DNA of 64,000 bases from JACRCT01 sp036504155 (lineage in GTDB: Bacteria; Myxococcota; Myxococcia; Myxococcales; UBA5297): the NCBI GenBank assembly GCA_036504155.1, contig DASXVQ010000194.1, positions 1-64,000 on the forward strand. Reading direction: 5' to 3'. The notes beneath the pieces were generated by a model. The model did no database searches. It was not told where the DNA came from and was given only the letters and a program-made list of their open reading frames with translations. This document shows positions 54,996-64,000 of this stretch, in pieces (position 1 is the first letter of the stretch; each line of letters starts with the position of its first letter). Made by a program: the position numbers and the translations under genes.

Positions 54996-55286
54996 GGCTC
55001 CATTGTACGACCGGCTCGAAGGGTCTCCCAGCGGTGGCCGCAGGAATGGCAACCTGGGAGGCGAATCGCCACATCCGGCCGATGGCGGCCTTCGACTCCA
55101 AGAATCGAGTCCGCGGGAGACAGAACTCGACGCTTGCGACGCTCTGCCGCTCGGTGGCCCGCGACCCACTTGCCAATCGTTGGTCGGCCACGGGCGCCTA
55201 CCGGTACAAGAAGTGAGTGCGGCCGTCCGCGCCTGCTCCGGCAGCCGCAGGTAGACTGCCGGCAGCTCCCGCGGACCGGAGGGTCC

Positions 55287-55781
55287 ATGCTCGCCCGACT
55301 CGCGCTGACCGCCGCCGTGGCCTTGGCCAGCGCCGCCGCAAAGGACCCGAAGATGGCGCCCACCAGCTCCCCGGTCGTGAGCCCGCCGACCTCCGCGGCG
55401 AAGGGCGAGACGGATCCCGCGAAGATCTTCGAGCCCAAGGCCGTGAGGGAAGCGGTCGCGGACGCCAAGGAGCACGCCCTGGCGGTGCTGAACGTCACCA
55501 GCGCCTTCTTGCCGCGGCAGACGAAGGAGGCCGGCAGCGGCTTCACCTACCGGCTGGCGCTGGACCAGATCCGCACCCTGACCGGGCCGACCCTCCCCGT
55601 GTCCCTGGAGGTCTACAAGACGCTCCCCGCGATGCCCTCGCACGGGCGGCACGCGGCAGTCTTCACCAAGGGCGACGGCGGCTGGCACCTCGCCCGGCTG
55701 ATCCCGGTCGCCGACGAGGTCTCCGACGAGGCGCTGACCCGGGCGGCGCTCGCCGCAGAGGCCCGGCGCGAGGCGAAGTAG
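55287..55781 (+). CDS. Exported hypothetical protein
   Basis: 164 residues from ATG 55287, with GGAGGG just upstream. A signal peptide (ARLALTAAVALASAAA) is followed by a Ser/Thr/Pro linker and a domain with EHALAVLNVTSAFLPRQTK and GGWHLARLIPVADE. The family is not recognised. It is a single gene, followed by two hairpins before the convergent radical SAM gene. Confidence 0.65.
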   Translation: MLARLALTAAVALASAAAKDPKMAPTSSPVVSPPTSAAKGETDPAKIFEPKAVREAVADAKEHALAVLNVTSAFLPRQTKEAGSGFTYRLALDQIRTLTGPTLPVSLEVYKTLPAMPSHGRHAAVFTKGDGGWHLARLIPVADEVSDEALTRAALAAEARREAK

Positions 55782-55922
55782 GCTCAGCGCACCAGACCGG
55801 GGGACGGCGAAGGACCGAGGCGCCCCGGGCGGATGACCCTCCCGATCCCCAGATCGTGACGCGCGCGGTCGCGCCTCGCCGAGGCTAGAGGTGCCGCGCC
55901 AGCTCGCGCCCCAGAACGGGTC

Positions 55923-56004
55923 GCGGGCGACTCGTGACGTGGATCACGCGATCGCCCGCAACGATCTAATAGGAGGCGAGCCCGGCCGAGGTTCCCGGCC
56001 GGGC
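55923..56004. terminator. Two hairpins between convergent genes
   Basis: GCGGGCGA/TCGCCCGC (55923-55959, 21-base loop) and GCCCGGCC/GGCCGGGC (55980-56004, 9-base loop) lie in the 266-base gap between 55781 and 56048. The second is the stronger terminator candidate. The rest of the gap holds no gene. Confidence 0.5.
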
Positions 56005-56047
56005 GTCACGGATGCTCGCGAAGCTGGGGGCGTGAAGCGGGGCGCCG

Positions 56048-57706
56048 CTACATCGACTGCCCCAGCGGCTGTGGCCCCAGCTCGGTTGCCGCCGCTTGTG
56101 CCAGATCCGATAGCGGGCTCCAGCGGTAGCGCGTCACGTGCGTCGCCGGCTGGTCCAGGTCCCCGAAGAGCTCGCTGCGCAGCACGTACGCGCTGGCGAT
56201 GCCCTGCGCGCACAGCTGCAGCGCCCGGGTCTTGAGCGAGGCGGGGCCCAGCACGAGGTCGTACTCGCGGGTCAGCTCGCGCACGCGATCCCGCTCCAGA
56301 TCGTCGTGGGCGTAGCGCTCCAGCGTCGGCAGGATGAGGCGCATCGTCTCGGCGCGCTCGCGCGTCTGCACCAGCCGCTGGGACAGCAACGAGTCGCGCT
56401 TCATGCCGGTCAGGGTCTTCACCCCGCGCAGCGCGGTGTCGGCCATGCGGTACAGCGACGACGACGAGCGGTCGAAGTCGGCCTCGAACGCCTCGGAGAG
56501 CAGCCGCGTCGCCTGGCCGCGGCTGAACGCCGGGTGCCGCCAGTTGAGCAGGTGCTGCCCGTGCCACTCCTCGAACGGCAGGTCGTGGTCGAGCAGGCCC
56601 TTCTCGTCGAGCTCCTGGTGCAGCCGCGTGCCCGGCAGCGGCGTGAACATCATGAACTGCGTCAGGTCGCCGCCCAGGCCGACGATGTAGTCGATGTCCT
56701 CCCAGACGTTCTGCGGCGTGTGCTCCTCCAGGAAGAGGATGCCCGAGACCAGCACGCTGATGCCGTGGTCGCGCAGCCGCTGGACGAGCTGGCCCAGGTC
56801 GCGGCCCTGGTTCTTGCTGTAAGTCTCCTTCTTGGACTCCGCGCCCAGCCAGACGAAGGTCACGCCCAGGCGCACCATGTTCTCGACGCCGAAGGACTCG
56901 ATGGCCTCCGCCGAGGAGAAGACGGCGAAGGTGAGCGCCTTGCCGTCGCGCTCCATGCAGGCGAGCAGCTCGCGGGCGCGGTCGAGGCTCTTGAGGAAGT
57001 TCTCGTCCATCACGAAGAAGTCGTTGGTGCCCAGCTGCTCGCCCACCTGCAGCGCCTTCCGGTAGAGCTCCTCGCCGGTGGCGAAGTACGGGGTGTAGGC
57101 CTTGCCGAAGAAGTGGCTGGTGGCGCAGAAGCGGCAGGCGTTGACGCAGCCCACGCCGGGGACCAGCAGCGCGCCGACGCCGGGGCTGGGGATGCCGAAG
57201 ATGCGCTTGTGCTCCGCGGCGGGCAGCGCCGGGTGGCGGATGGGCGCGTGGGGGTCCTCGCCGAGGTAGCGGCGCAGCCAGCGGATGCCCTCGCCCTTCA
57301 CCACGTGGTCGCAGGAGATCAGCTTCTCGATGCCGGAGATGGCCGCGCCGTGGCCGCCGAGGATGATCTCCGCGTGCGGCTGGATCGCGCGGACCAGGCG
57401 CGCCATCTCCCGCGCCTTGACGAAGTTGGGGACGATGAAGCTGATGCCCACCGCGTCGAAGCGCTCGCGGCGCAGCACCTGCTCGAACTTCTCGCGGGTG
57501 GGGAAGTCCAGCACCGTCACCGGTGCCTGGACGTTCTCGGCGAGGAAGTAGAGCCCGAAGGTGCGGTGGTGGTAGCGCAGCGAGGCCGCGCCTTGCGCCT
57601 TGGTCACCTGGTTGTGGAACAGCTCCATGATGTTCTCGCGGCGGCCGAACTCGTCGTCGACGCCGAAGGGACCGAACACGCCGGAGAGCAGCACTCGCTT
57701 CGCCAT
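56048..57706 (-). CDS. B12-binding-like radical SAM protein
   Basis: 552 residues from ATG 57706, preceded by GAGGAGGAA. The N-terminal ~170 residues look like a cobalamin-binding Rossmann domain (FDAVGISFIVPNFVKAREM, AEIILGGHGAAISG). The radical SAM core has CxxxCxxC as CVNACRFC near residue 205, followed by FFVMDENFLKSLDRARELL and FVWLGAESKKETYSK. A long C-terminal helical region completes it. Relatives act in methylation or lipid and metabolite modification; the substrate is unknown. No biosynthetic cluster is nearby. Confidence 0.87.
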   Translation of the reverse strand: MAKRVLLSGVFGPFGVDDEFGRRENIMELFHNQVTKAQGAASLRYHHRTFGLYFLAENVQAPVTVLDFPTREKFEQVLRRERFDAVGISFIVPNFVKAREMARLVRAIQPHAEIILGGHGAAISGIEKLISCDHVVKGEGIRWLRRYLGEDPHAPIRHPALPAAEHKRIFGIPSPGVGALLVPGVGCVNACRFCATSHFFGKAYTPYFATGEELYRKALQVGEQLGTNDFFVMDENFLKSLDRARELLACMERDGKALTFAVFSSAEAIESFGVENMVRLGVTFVWLGAESKKETYSKNQGRDLGQLVQRLRDHGISVLVSGILFLEEHTPQNVWEDIDYIVGLGGDLTQFMMFTPLPGTRLHQELDEKGLLDHDLPFEEWHGQHLLNWRHPAFSRGQATRLLSEAFEADFDRSSSSLYRMADTALRGVKTLTGMKRDSLLSQRLVQTRERAETMRLILPTLERYAHDDLERDRVRELTREYDLVLGPASLKTRALQLCAQGIASAYVLRSELFGDLDQPATHVTRYRWSPLSDLAQAAATELGPQPLGQSM

Positions 57707-57933
57707 GGGTTCTTCCTCCTCGTTCTTCGCGGCGAGGATGGAGGCGGCGGGCGCGAGGTGCCCGTAAAAGGTCGGAAAAACAGACCGGACGTTTCGCGAG
57801 CGTAAACGAGCCCTCCCCGCGGCCCCCTCCCAACTGCGGGAGAGGTCACGGCGGAGGCTTGCGCCGTTGCCGCCTTCCGCCTCGCGAGCTAGCCTCACCC
57901 GCCTCGACCGCCCCGCTGGGAGGGAATCCGACC

Positions 57934-59163
57934 ATGAAGCGCTTCCTGCCGCTCGTCGTCCTCGTCACCGCGTGCCTCGCCCTCGCCGGCTGCAAGAAGA
58001 AGGAAGAGGCCCCCGCGGCCAAGCCGCACGCCTCGACCGCGGCGCCGGCCCCCGCGCCCGCCAAGGACGGCAAGTCCATCCCCGCGCCCGAGGCCGGCAA
58101 GTTCAACGTGGGCTTCGTCTACGTCGGCCCGGTCGGCGACGGCGGCTGGACCTGGGCGCACGACCAGGGCCGCAAGTACCTCGAGGAGAAGGGCGGCGCC
58201 GTCCACACCGCCTACGTGGAGAGCGTCTCCGAGGGCGCCGAGGCCGAGCAGGTCATCCGCGGCCTGGCGCGCAAGGGCTTCGACCTCGTGATCGGCACTT
58301 CGTTCGGCTACATGGACGCGATGGAGCAGGCGGCCGGCGAGTTCCCCAAGACCAAGTTCCTCCACGTCTCCGGCTTCAAGAGCAACGGCAGCAACTACGG
58401 CAGCCTCTTCGGCGCCATGGAGAGCATGAAGTACCTCTCCGGGATGATCGGCGGCGCCCGCTGCAAGGCCGACGGGCAGACCAAGCTCGGCTACATCGCG
58501 CCGTACCCCATCCCCGAGGTCGTGCGCCTCGCCAACGCGGTGATGCTCGGCGCCAAGAAGACCTGCCCCGAGTGCACGATGGAGATCCGCTGGATCAACA
58601 GCTGGTTCGACCCCACCCGCGAGCGCGAGGCGGCGGACTCGCTCTTCAAGAGCGGCACCTACGTGGTCGTCACCGGCGCCGACACCCCCGGCCCGGTCAC
58701 CGCCGCCAAGGACGCCGGCAAGTGGGGCGTCGGCTACGACTCGAAGAACGCCTGCAGCTTCGCGCCCGAACGCTGCCTGACCGCCTCCTACTGGGAGTGG
58801 GGCCCCACCTACGTGAAGCTCGTCGAGCAGATGAAGGCCGGGACCTGGAAGGGCACGCACGAGTACCTGGACGTGGGCAGCGGCATCGTCGGCCTGCTGG
58901 GCTTCATGGAGGGCCAGACTCCGCAGCCGGGGGTGCCCGCGGACGTCGTCCCGCAGGTGAAGGACCTGCTCGCCAAGATGCAGTCCGGCGCCTTCACCTA
59001 CTCCGACGTGTTCGCCGGCCCGCTCGAGGACAACGCCGGCAACGTGCTGCTCAAGGCGGGCGAGAAGCCCACCCACGCGGACCTCGAGGGCCTGCCGGGC
59101 TGCAAGATCTGCATGAACTGGCTCGCCAAGGGCGTCGCCGCCCAGCTCCCCGCGCGCAAGTAG
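57934..59163 (+). CDS. BMP-family substrate-binding lipoprotein of a nucleoside ABC importer
   Basis: 409 residues from ATG 57934, with GGGAGGG nearby. The signal ends in LAGC (Cys 20), making it a lipoprotein, and a Lys/Ala/Pro linker follows. The periplasmic domain has BMP-family marks: VGFVYVGPVGDGGWTWAHD, FDLVIGTSFGYMDAM and KTKFLHVSGFKSNGSNYG. BMP proteins bind nucleosides or purine-like ligands. It heads a four-gene operon with a double ATPase and two permeases. Confidence 0.92.
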   Translation: MKRFLPLVVLVTACLALAGCKKKEEAPAAKPHASTAAPAPAPAKDGKSIPAPEAGKFNVGFVYVGPVGDGGWTWAHDQGRKYLEEKGGAVHTAYVESVSEGAEAEQVIRGLARKGFDLVIGTSFGYMDAMEQAAGEFPKTKFLHVSGFKSNGSNYGSLFGAMESMKYLSGMIGGARCKADGQTKLGYIAPYPIPEVVRLANAVMLGAKKTCPECTMEIRWINSWFDPTREREAADSLFKSGTYVVVTGADTPGPVTAAKDAGKWGVGYDSKNACSFAPERCLTASYWEWGPTYVKLVEQMKAGTWKGTHEYLDVGSGIVGLLGFMEGQTPQPGVPADVVPQVKDLLAKMQSGAFTYSDVFAGPLEDNAGNVLLKAGEKPTHADLEGLPGCKICMNWLAKGVAAQLPARK

Positions 59164-59178
59164 CTCATCGGGGGCGGC

Positions 59179-60702
59179 ATGGCCGAGCCGGGGAGCGCAC
59201 AGGTCTCGCTCCGGGGCGTCTCCAAGCGCTTCGGGGCGATGCTCGCGGTCGACCGCGCAGACCTGGATCTGCGCGGCGGCGAGGTCCACGCGCTGCTGGG
59301 CGAGAACGGGGCGGGCAAGACCACGCTGATGTGCCTGCTCGACGGGCTCTACCACCCGGACGCCGGCAGCCTCGAGGTGGGCGGCCGCCCGGTGCGCTTT
59401 AAGAGCCCGCGCGACGCGATGCGCGCCGAGATCGGCATGGTGCACCAGCACTTCATGCTCGTGCCCACGCTCACCGTGGCCGAGAACGTGCTGCTGGGCG
59501 CCGAGAAGATCCCGCTCTTGATGCGGCCCGGGAAGCTGCGCGCGCGGGTGCAGGCGGCGGCGGACCGGCTGGGGCTGAAGGTGGACGCCTCGGCGCTGGT
59601 GGGCGAGCTGTCGGTGGGCGAGCAGCAGCGGGTGGAGCTCCTGCGCGTGCTCGACCGTGGCGCGCGCGTGCTCATCCTCGACGAGCCGACCGCGGTGCTC
59701 TCGCCGGGCGAGGTCGACGCGCTCTTCGAGGCCCTGAAGAAGCTCGCCTCCGAGGGCGTGGCCATCGTGCTGGTCAGCCACAAGTTCGACGAGGTCCGCC
59801 GCATCGCCCAGCGGGTGACGGTGATGCGCAAGGGCCAGGTGGTGGCGCGCTTCGACCAGCCGGCCCGGCTCACCGACGAGGAGCTGGCCGAGGCGATGGT
59901 GGGGCACAAGGTCTCGCTCTCGCTGGAGCGGACCGAGACGGCGCCGGGCGAGGTGCGGCTTCAGGCGCAGGGGCTGGAGGTCGTCGGCGACCGCGGCCTG
60001 CTGGCGGTGCGCGGGGTCGATCTGGCCGTCCGGGCCGGGGAGATCCTCGGCGTGGCGGGCGTCGCCGGCAACGGGCAGGGCGAGCTCTTCGACGCGCTCG
60101 CCGGGCTGCGGCCGCTGCGCGCCGGGCGCGTCCGCGTCGCCGGGCGGGAGGCGAGCCGCGCGACGCCGCTGGAGCGGGCGCGGCTCGGGCTGCGCTACGT
60201 GCCGGCGGACCGGACGCACACCGGGACGGCTCCGGGGCTGACCGTGCAGGAGAACCTGCTCCTCCGGGCCTACCGCGACAGCCCCTGCCGCAAGGGCCCG
60301 TGGCTGCACCTCGACGCGGCGCGCGGCACCTGCCAGCAGCGCATCGCCAGCCTGCAGATCTCGACCACCGGGCTCGAGCAGCCGGCGCGGATGCTCTCGG
60401 GCGGGAACCTGCAGAAGCTGGTCGTCTCCCGCGAGCTGGGCGAGGCGCCCCGGGTCCTCCTGGCGATGGTGCCCACCCGCGGCCTGGACGTCTGGGCGAC
60501 GACCGAGGTGCGCCGGCGCCTGCTGCAGGCGCGCGCGTCGGGGGCGGCGGTGCTGTTGTGCTCGGAGGACCTGGACGAGGTGCTGGCGCTCTCGGACCGC
60601 GTGGCGGTGATGCGCGGCGGCAAGTTCGTGGAGGTGCTGGAGCGGGCGAAGGCGGACGTGGCGGCGGTGGGCCGGCTGATGGTCGGGGGCGGCCATGGGT
60701 AG
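59179..60702 (+). CDS. ABC transporter ATPase with two domains (nucleoside/simple-sugar type)
   Basis: 507 residues with two ATPase domains. The first has GENGAGKTT, SVGEQQRVELL and VLILDEPTAVL. The second has GVAGNGQGE in place of Walker A, signature SGGNLQKLVVSREL, and a Walker B region LLAMVPTRGLDV that lacks the usual Asp-Glu, as is normal for this subfamily. It powers the two permeases. The gene after it overlaps by 8 bases. Confidence 0.94.
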   Translation: MAEPGSAQVSLRGVSKRFGAMLAVDRADLDLRGGEVHALLGENGAGKTTLMCLLDGLYHPDAGSLEVGGRPVRFKSPRDAMRAEIGMVHQHFMLVPTLTVAENVLLGAEKIPLLMRPGKLRARVQAAADRLGLKVDASALVGELSVGEQQRVELLRVLDRGARVLILDEPTAVLSPGEVDALFEALKKLASEGVAIVLVSHKFDEVRRIAQRVTVMRKGQVVARFDQPARLTDEELAEAMVGHKVSLSLERTETAPGEVRLQAQGLEVVGDRGLLAVRGVDLAVRAGEILGVAGVAGNGQGELFDALAGLRPLRAGRVRVAGREASRATPLERARLGLRYVPADRTHTGTAPGLTVQENLLLRAYRDSPCRKGPWLHLDAARGTCQQRIASLQISTTGLEQPARMLSGGNLQKLVVSRELGEAPRVLLAMVPTRGLDVWATTEVRRRLLQARASGAAVLLCSEDLDEVLALSDRVAVMRGGKFVEVLERAKADVAAVGRLMVGGGHG

Positions 60703-61903
60703 AGCCCGCCCTCCGTGGCGGGGACGGGCGCTGCCCGGCTCCTCCACGACCGACACTCCCGACCGACCGACCGACACGACCGCGGCACGGAGGCCCCGCT
60801 CTACCCTTGAGCTCGAGCCCCGCGTCGTCCCCTCTCGCACCGTGACCGCGCTGGTCTCGGTGGCCTCGGTCGCCGTCGGCCTCCTCGTCGGCGCGCTCGT
60901 GCTCGCGGCCTCCGGCGTGAACCCGCTCGACGCCTACCGCGCCATCCTGGAGACCTCGCTGCTCGGCGGCGGCTACGCGCTCTCCGACACGCTGGTGAAG
61001 GCCACGCCGCTGCTGCTGTGCGGCCTGGGCTGTGCGGTCGCCTTCCGCGCCCGGCTGTGGAACGTCGGGGCCGAGGGGCAGCTGCTGCTGGGCGCCTGGG
61101 CCGCCACCGGCGTCGCCTCGTTCTGGCTGCCCGCCGGCACTCCCTCGCCGCTGATGCTCCTCGCCATGGGCCTCGCCGGGTGCCTCGCCGGTGCGCTCTG
61201 GGCCGGCCTCGCCGGCTGGCTCAAGGCGCGCCTGGGCGTCAACGAGGTCATCACCACCCTGATGCTGGTCTACGTCGCGCAGCGCTTCCTGGCCTTCTTC
61301 GTCTTCGGCCCCTGGAGCGAGGGCGGCTTCCCGCTCACCCCGGTCTTCCCCAAAACGGCCTGGCTGCCGCGGCTGACGGATCTGGGCGTGAGCTTCTCGG
61401 GCCTGACCCTGCATGCGGGGCTCCTGGTCGCGCTGCTGGCGTGCGCGGGGCTGTGGCTGGCGACCACGCGCTCGGTCTGGGGCTTCGAGATCCGCCTGCT
61501 CGGCGACAGCCCGAAGGCGGCGCGCTACGCCGGGCTGCCGGTCGCGCGCCGCGTGGTCTCCACCATGCTCGTCGCGGGCGCGCTCGCGGGGCTGGCGGGG
61601 ATGCTCGAGGTCGCCGGCGTCGGCCACCGGCTGCAGGACCGCTTCTCGCCGGGCTACGGCTTCATCGCCATCGCGGTGGCCTGGCTCGGGCGGCTGCACC
61701 CGCTGGGAGTGCTCGCCTCGTCGATCGTCTTCGCCGCGCTGCTGGTGGGCTCCAAGGAGGTCCAGCCCGCGGGCATCGCGCAGATGCTGCAGGGCGCGGT
61801 GATGCTGGTGGCGGTGGCCGGCGACTTCTTCGTGCGCTACCGCCTCCGCCTGCGCGCCCCGGCGCCGCCGAGCGCGGACCCGAAGCCGGAGGCCGCGGCA
61901 TGA
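60695..61903 (+). CDS. ABC importer permease 1 (nucleoside type)
   Basis: 402 residues from ATG 60695, overlapping the ATPase gene by 8 bases. Residues 1-48 are an unusual charged, Pro/Thr-rich extension; the DNA there has CCGA tandem repeats. From residue ~50 there are about eight membrane segments (VASVAVGLLVGALVLAA, LWNVGAEGQLLLGAWAAT, YGFIAIAVAWLGRLHP), matching the permease family of BMP-type importers. A later internal start could give a normal-length protein. The stop overlaps permease 2. Confidence 0.9.
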   Translation: MGRARPPWRGRALPGSSTTDTPDRPTDTTAARRPRSTLELEPRVVPSRTVTALVSVASVAVGLLVGALVLAASGVNPLDAYRAILETSLLGGGYALSDTLVKATPLLLCGLGCAVAFRARLWNVGAEGQLLLGAWAATGVASFWLPAGTPSPLMLLAMGLAGCLAGALWAGLAGWLKARLGVNEVITTLMLVYVAQRFLAFFVFGPWSEGGFPLTPVFPKTAWLPRLTDLGVSFSGLTLHAGLLVALLACAGLWLATTRSVWGFEIRLLGDSPKAARYAGLPVARRVVSTMLVAGALAGLAGMLEVAGVGHRLQDRFSPGYGFIAIAVAWLGRLHPLGVLASSIVFAALLVGSKEVQPAGIAQMLQGAVMLVAVAGDFFVRYRLRLRAPAPPSADPKPEAAA

Positions 61904-62865
61904 GCACCGGCGCCGTCGGCTTCGTGGAGAACCTGCTCGCCGCCGGCGTGGCGCGCGGCACCCCCATCCTGCTGGCGGCGGTGGGCGAGCTGCTCGCCGA
62001 GCGCGCCGGAGTCCTCAACCTGGGCGTCGAGGGGATGATGCTGCTCGGCGCCGCGGTGGGCTACGCGGTGGCACACGCGACCGGCAGCCTGCTGCTCGGG
62101 TTGGCGGCGGCGATGGCGGCCGGGGCGCTGCTCGCGGCGGTGCACGGCGTCGTGTCGATCGATCTGGGCGGCGACCAGGTCGTCTCCGGGCTCGGGCTCG
62201 GCTTCTTCGGCGGCGGGCTGGCGGCGGTGGTGGGCGCGGACCTGGTCGGCGTGACCGGCGTGCCGCGGGTGCCCGCCTTCGAGGTCGAGGGCCTCTCGGC
62301 CATCCCGATCCTGGGGCCGATGCTCTTCTCGCAGAACGCGGTGGTCTGGGTCGGCATCGCGGTGGCGGCGCTGACGTGGATCTACCTCTACCGGACGCGC
62401 TGGGGGCTCAAGGCGCGCGCGGTCGGCGAGAGTCCGGCGGCGGCCGACGCCCAGGGCATCCGCGTGGGGCTCACCCGGCACCTGCACGTCGCCGCCGGCG
62501 GCGCGCTCGCCGGGCTGGGCGGCGCCTCGCTGAGCCTGGCCATCACCCCGGGCTGGGTCGACGGCATGACCTCGGGCGTGGGCTGGATCGCCGTGGGCCT
62601 GGTCATCTTCGGCGGCTGGGACCCGGTGCGCGTGGCGGTGGGGGCCTGGCTCTTCGGCGCCATCCGGCGGCTGCCGCTGGACCTGCAGGGCATCGACGGC
62701 GTGCCCGCGCTTCGCAACCCGAACTTCGGGTACTTCCTGGACATGCTGCCCTACCTGTTCACCATCGCGGTGCTGGTGGTGGCCAGCCGCGGCAGCCGGC
62801 GGCGCAGGTTCGCCACGCCCTCCGCGCTGGGGCAGGCCTTCGTGCGCGGGGAGCGAGGGAAGTAG
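61900..62865 (+). CDS. ABC importer permease 2 (nucleoside type)
   Basis: 321 residues from an ATGA overlap at 61900. Motifs such as ERAGVLNLGVEGMMLLGA and GGDQVVSGLGLGFFGGG, followed by several membrane helices, match the second permease of this importer class. It pairs with permease 1 to form the channel. It ends the four-gene operon with a basic tail. The gap 62866-63107 shows no gene. Confidence 0.9.
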   Translation: MSTGAVGFVENLLAAGVARGTPILLAAVGELLAERAGVLNLGVEGMMLLGAAVGYAVAHATGSLLLGLAAAMAAGALLAAVHGVVSIDLGGDQVVSGLGLGFFGGGLAAVVGADLVGVTGVPRVPAFEVEGLSAIPILGPMLFSQNAVVWVGIAVAALTWIYLYRTRWGLKARAVGESPAAADAQGIRVGLTRHLHVAAGGALAGLGGASLSLAITPGWVDGMTSGVGWIAVGLVIFGGWDPVRVAVGAWLFGAIRRLPLDLQGIDGVPALRNPNFGYFLDMLPYLFTIAVLVVASRGSRRRRFATPSALGQAFVRGERGK

Positions 62866-63107
62866 CCGGGCAGGCTCTTGGCGAGGGGCCGTGGCGCCAA
62901 GCTGGCGCTCCGACGCGTGCCACGACTCGAGCAAGGCCCTGGTCGCCTCGCAGATCGCAGAGCGCCGAGGTTCCGTCCGCGGGCTCGGCTGCCCGCCCGT
63001 GCTGCCACGGGAGCGACGGCTGACCGCGACGAACGCCGGGCCGAGGGTCGACGTCACTACCTTAGGGATCCCGGTGCGAGGCGCCAGGGGAGGATCCAGA
63101 GGACCCG

Positions 63108-64000
63108 GTGCACGCCACCTACCAGCTCGGGACGCTGCGGCTGACGGCCGCCGGCGAGGTGACTGGCTTGGACGAGGCCGGCGCCCGCCTGCTGGGCTGG
63201 GCCTCGCCTCGGGAGGCCCTGGCGGCCGGCACCGATGCGCTGGTGTCCCCGGCGGTGCGCTCGGCCGCGCGGTCGGCCGCCGGCAACGACCGGGTGGGCT
63301 TCGTCGCCGAGTGCCGGTCGAAGAGCGGCGAGGCGGTGCCCTGCCGGTTCGCCGTGAAGGAGTCGGGTGCGGGCGAGGTGGTGCTGCTGTTCGCTCCCGT
63401 CGGCGAGGAGGGGCCGGGGGTGAGGCCGGCGCCGGCGCGCTTCGTCGAGTCGCTGCTCGACGCCCTGCCCAACGCGGTGTTCGGGAAGGACGAGCAGCAC
63501 CGCTGGGTCTTGCTCAACGAGGCCTTCTGCGGGATGCTGGGCCACCCCCGCGGCGAGCTGCTGGGCAAGAGCGACTTCGACCTCTTCCCCGAGGCGCAGG
63601 CGAGGATCTTCTGGGAGAAGGACGAGGCGGTCTTCGCCACCGGCCGCACCAACGAGAACGAGGAGTCGCTCACCGACGCCGCCGGGAGGGTGCACATCAT
63701 CCTCACCCGCAAGTCGCTGCACCGCGGCCCGCAGGGCCGGCCGCTGCTGCTGGGCGTCATCACCGACATCACCGAGCGCAAGCAGATGGAGGAGGAGCTG
63801 CGCCGCTCGCGCGACGAGCTGGACCACCGCGTGGCCGAACGTACGGTGGAGCTGGAGCAGGCCTTGCGGCAGCTGGCGCAGGAGGCGGAGGAGCAGCGGC
63901 TGAGCGAGCTGCGCTTCCGCCAGCTCGCCGACTGGATGCCGCAGATCGTCTGGACGGCGCTGCCGGACGGCACGGTGGACTACATCAACGCCCGCGGGCC
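63108..64000 (+). CDS. PAS-domain signalling protein (sensor kinase likely), N-terminal part
   Basis: Starts at GTG 63108 with GAGGA nearby; open for 297 codons to the window edge. An N-terminal PAS-like region (residues ~1-95) is followed by a clear PAS domain (LLDALPNAVFGKDEQHRW, EAFCGMLGHPRGELLGKSDF, GVITDITERKQMEEEL), then a coiled coil and the start of another PAS (FRQLADWMPQIVWTALPDGT). A histidine kinase or cyclase domain probably lies beyond the edge. The output domain and signal cannot be known here. Confidence 0.85.
   Translation, partial: MHATYQLGTLRLTAAGEVTGLDEAGARLLGWASPREALAAGTDALVSPAVRSAARSAAGNDRVGFVAECRSKSGEAVPCRFAVKESGAGEVVLLFAPVGEEGPGVRPAPARFVESLLDALPNAVFGKDEQHRWVLLNEAFCGMLGHPRGELLGKSDFDLFPEAQARIFWEKDEAVFATGRTNENEESLTDAAGRVHIILTRKSLHRGPQGRPLLLGVITDITERKQMEEELRRSRDELDHRVAERTVELEQALRQLAQEAEEQRLSELRFRQLADWMPQIVWTALPDGTVDYINARG

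Overview
The window is GC-rich chromosomal DNA (estimated by eye at about 70% GC). It most likely comes from a member of the Myxococcota (former Deltaproteobacteria). Supporting signs are a MYXO-CTERM-like sorting tail (Cys-rich motif, hydrophobic stretch, poly-Arg) on a CHAP-domain protein, a Ser/Thr kinase with a zinc-ribbon head, MopE-like Cys-rich secreted proteins, a mannose-family PTS cluster reduced to C, D, HPr and EI, and a TPR-containing sigma-54 activator. Genus cannot be fixed from the sequence alone.

Layout. 1-3.8 kb: the 5' part of a radical SAM gene running off the left edge, a divergent sigma-54 enhancer-binding protein, and an unknown protein. 3.8-14.1 kb: a defence island with an intact, translationally coupled type I Wadjet operon (jetA, jetB, jetC, jetD). 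It is followed by an AbiE-type locus whose antitoxin is intact and whose toxin has lost its catalytic core, then a scrap of a HIT-family gene. The island ends at the 3' end of a tRNA-Pro(CGG) gene. 14.4-25.2 kb: ordinary genes for a zinc-ribbon membrane protein, a PBP4-type carboxypeptidase, a beta-propeller protein, an FG-GAP lipoprotein, GluQ-RS, a PEGA-domain protein, a site-2 protease fused to TPRs, a DksA-like factor and an outer-membrane protein.

25.3-43.1 kb is the most unusual region. Four type IV prepilins, three of them divergent from the fourth, flank a 2426-residue lipoprotein made of about 45 Cys-rich units (roughly 10 Cys per 42 residues) capped by a propeller-like domain. An uninterrupted assembly operon follows: secretin, fused PilM/PilN (GspL-like), PilO/GspM-like, PilP/GspC-like, GspE/PilB ATPase, a small lipoprotein and GspF/PilC. 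No prepilin peptidase and no retraction ATPase lie here. The simplest reading is a dedicated pilus or pseudopilus machine that assembles or displays a disulfide-rich surface fibre.

43.2-64 kb: a Ser/Thr kinase divergent from a repeat-containing membrane protein; an L,D-transpeptidase; a degenerate GxxExxY protein; a ComEA-like protein; a PTS operon (EIIC-EIID-HPr-EI); a CHAP/MopE-like/MYXO-CTERM protein; a radical SAM protein with a B12-type N-terminus; and a complete BMP-type nucleoside ABC importer (binding lipoprotein, double ATPase, two permeases). The window ends inside a PAS-domain sensor protein.
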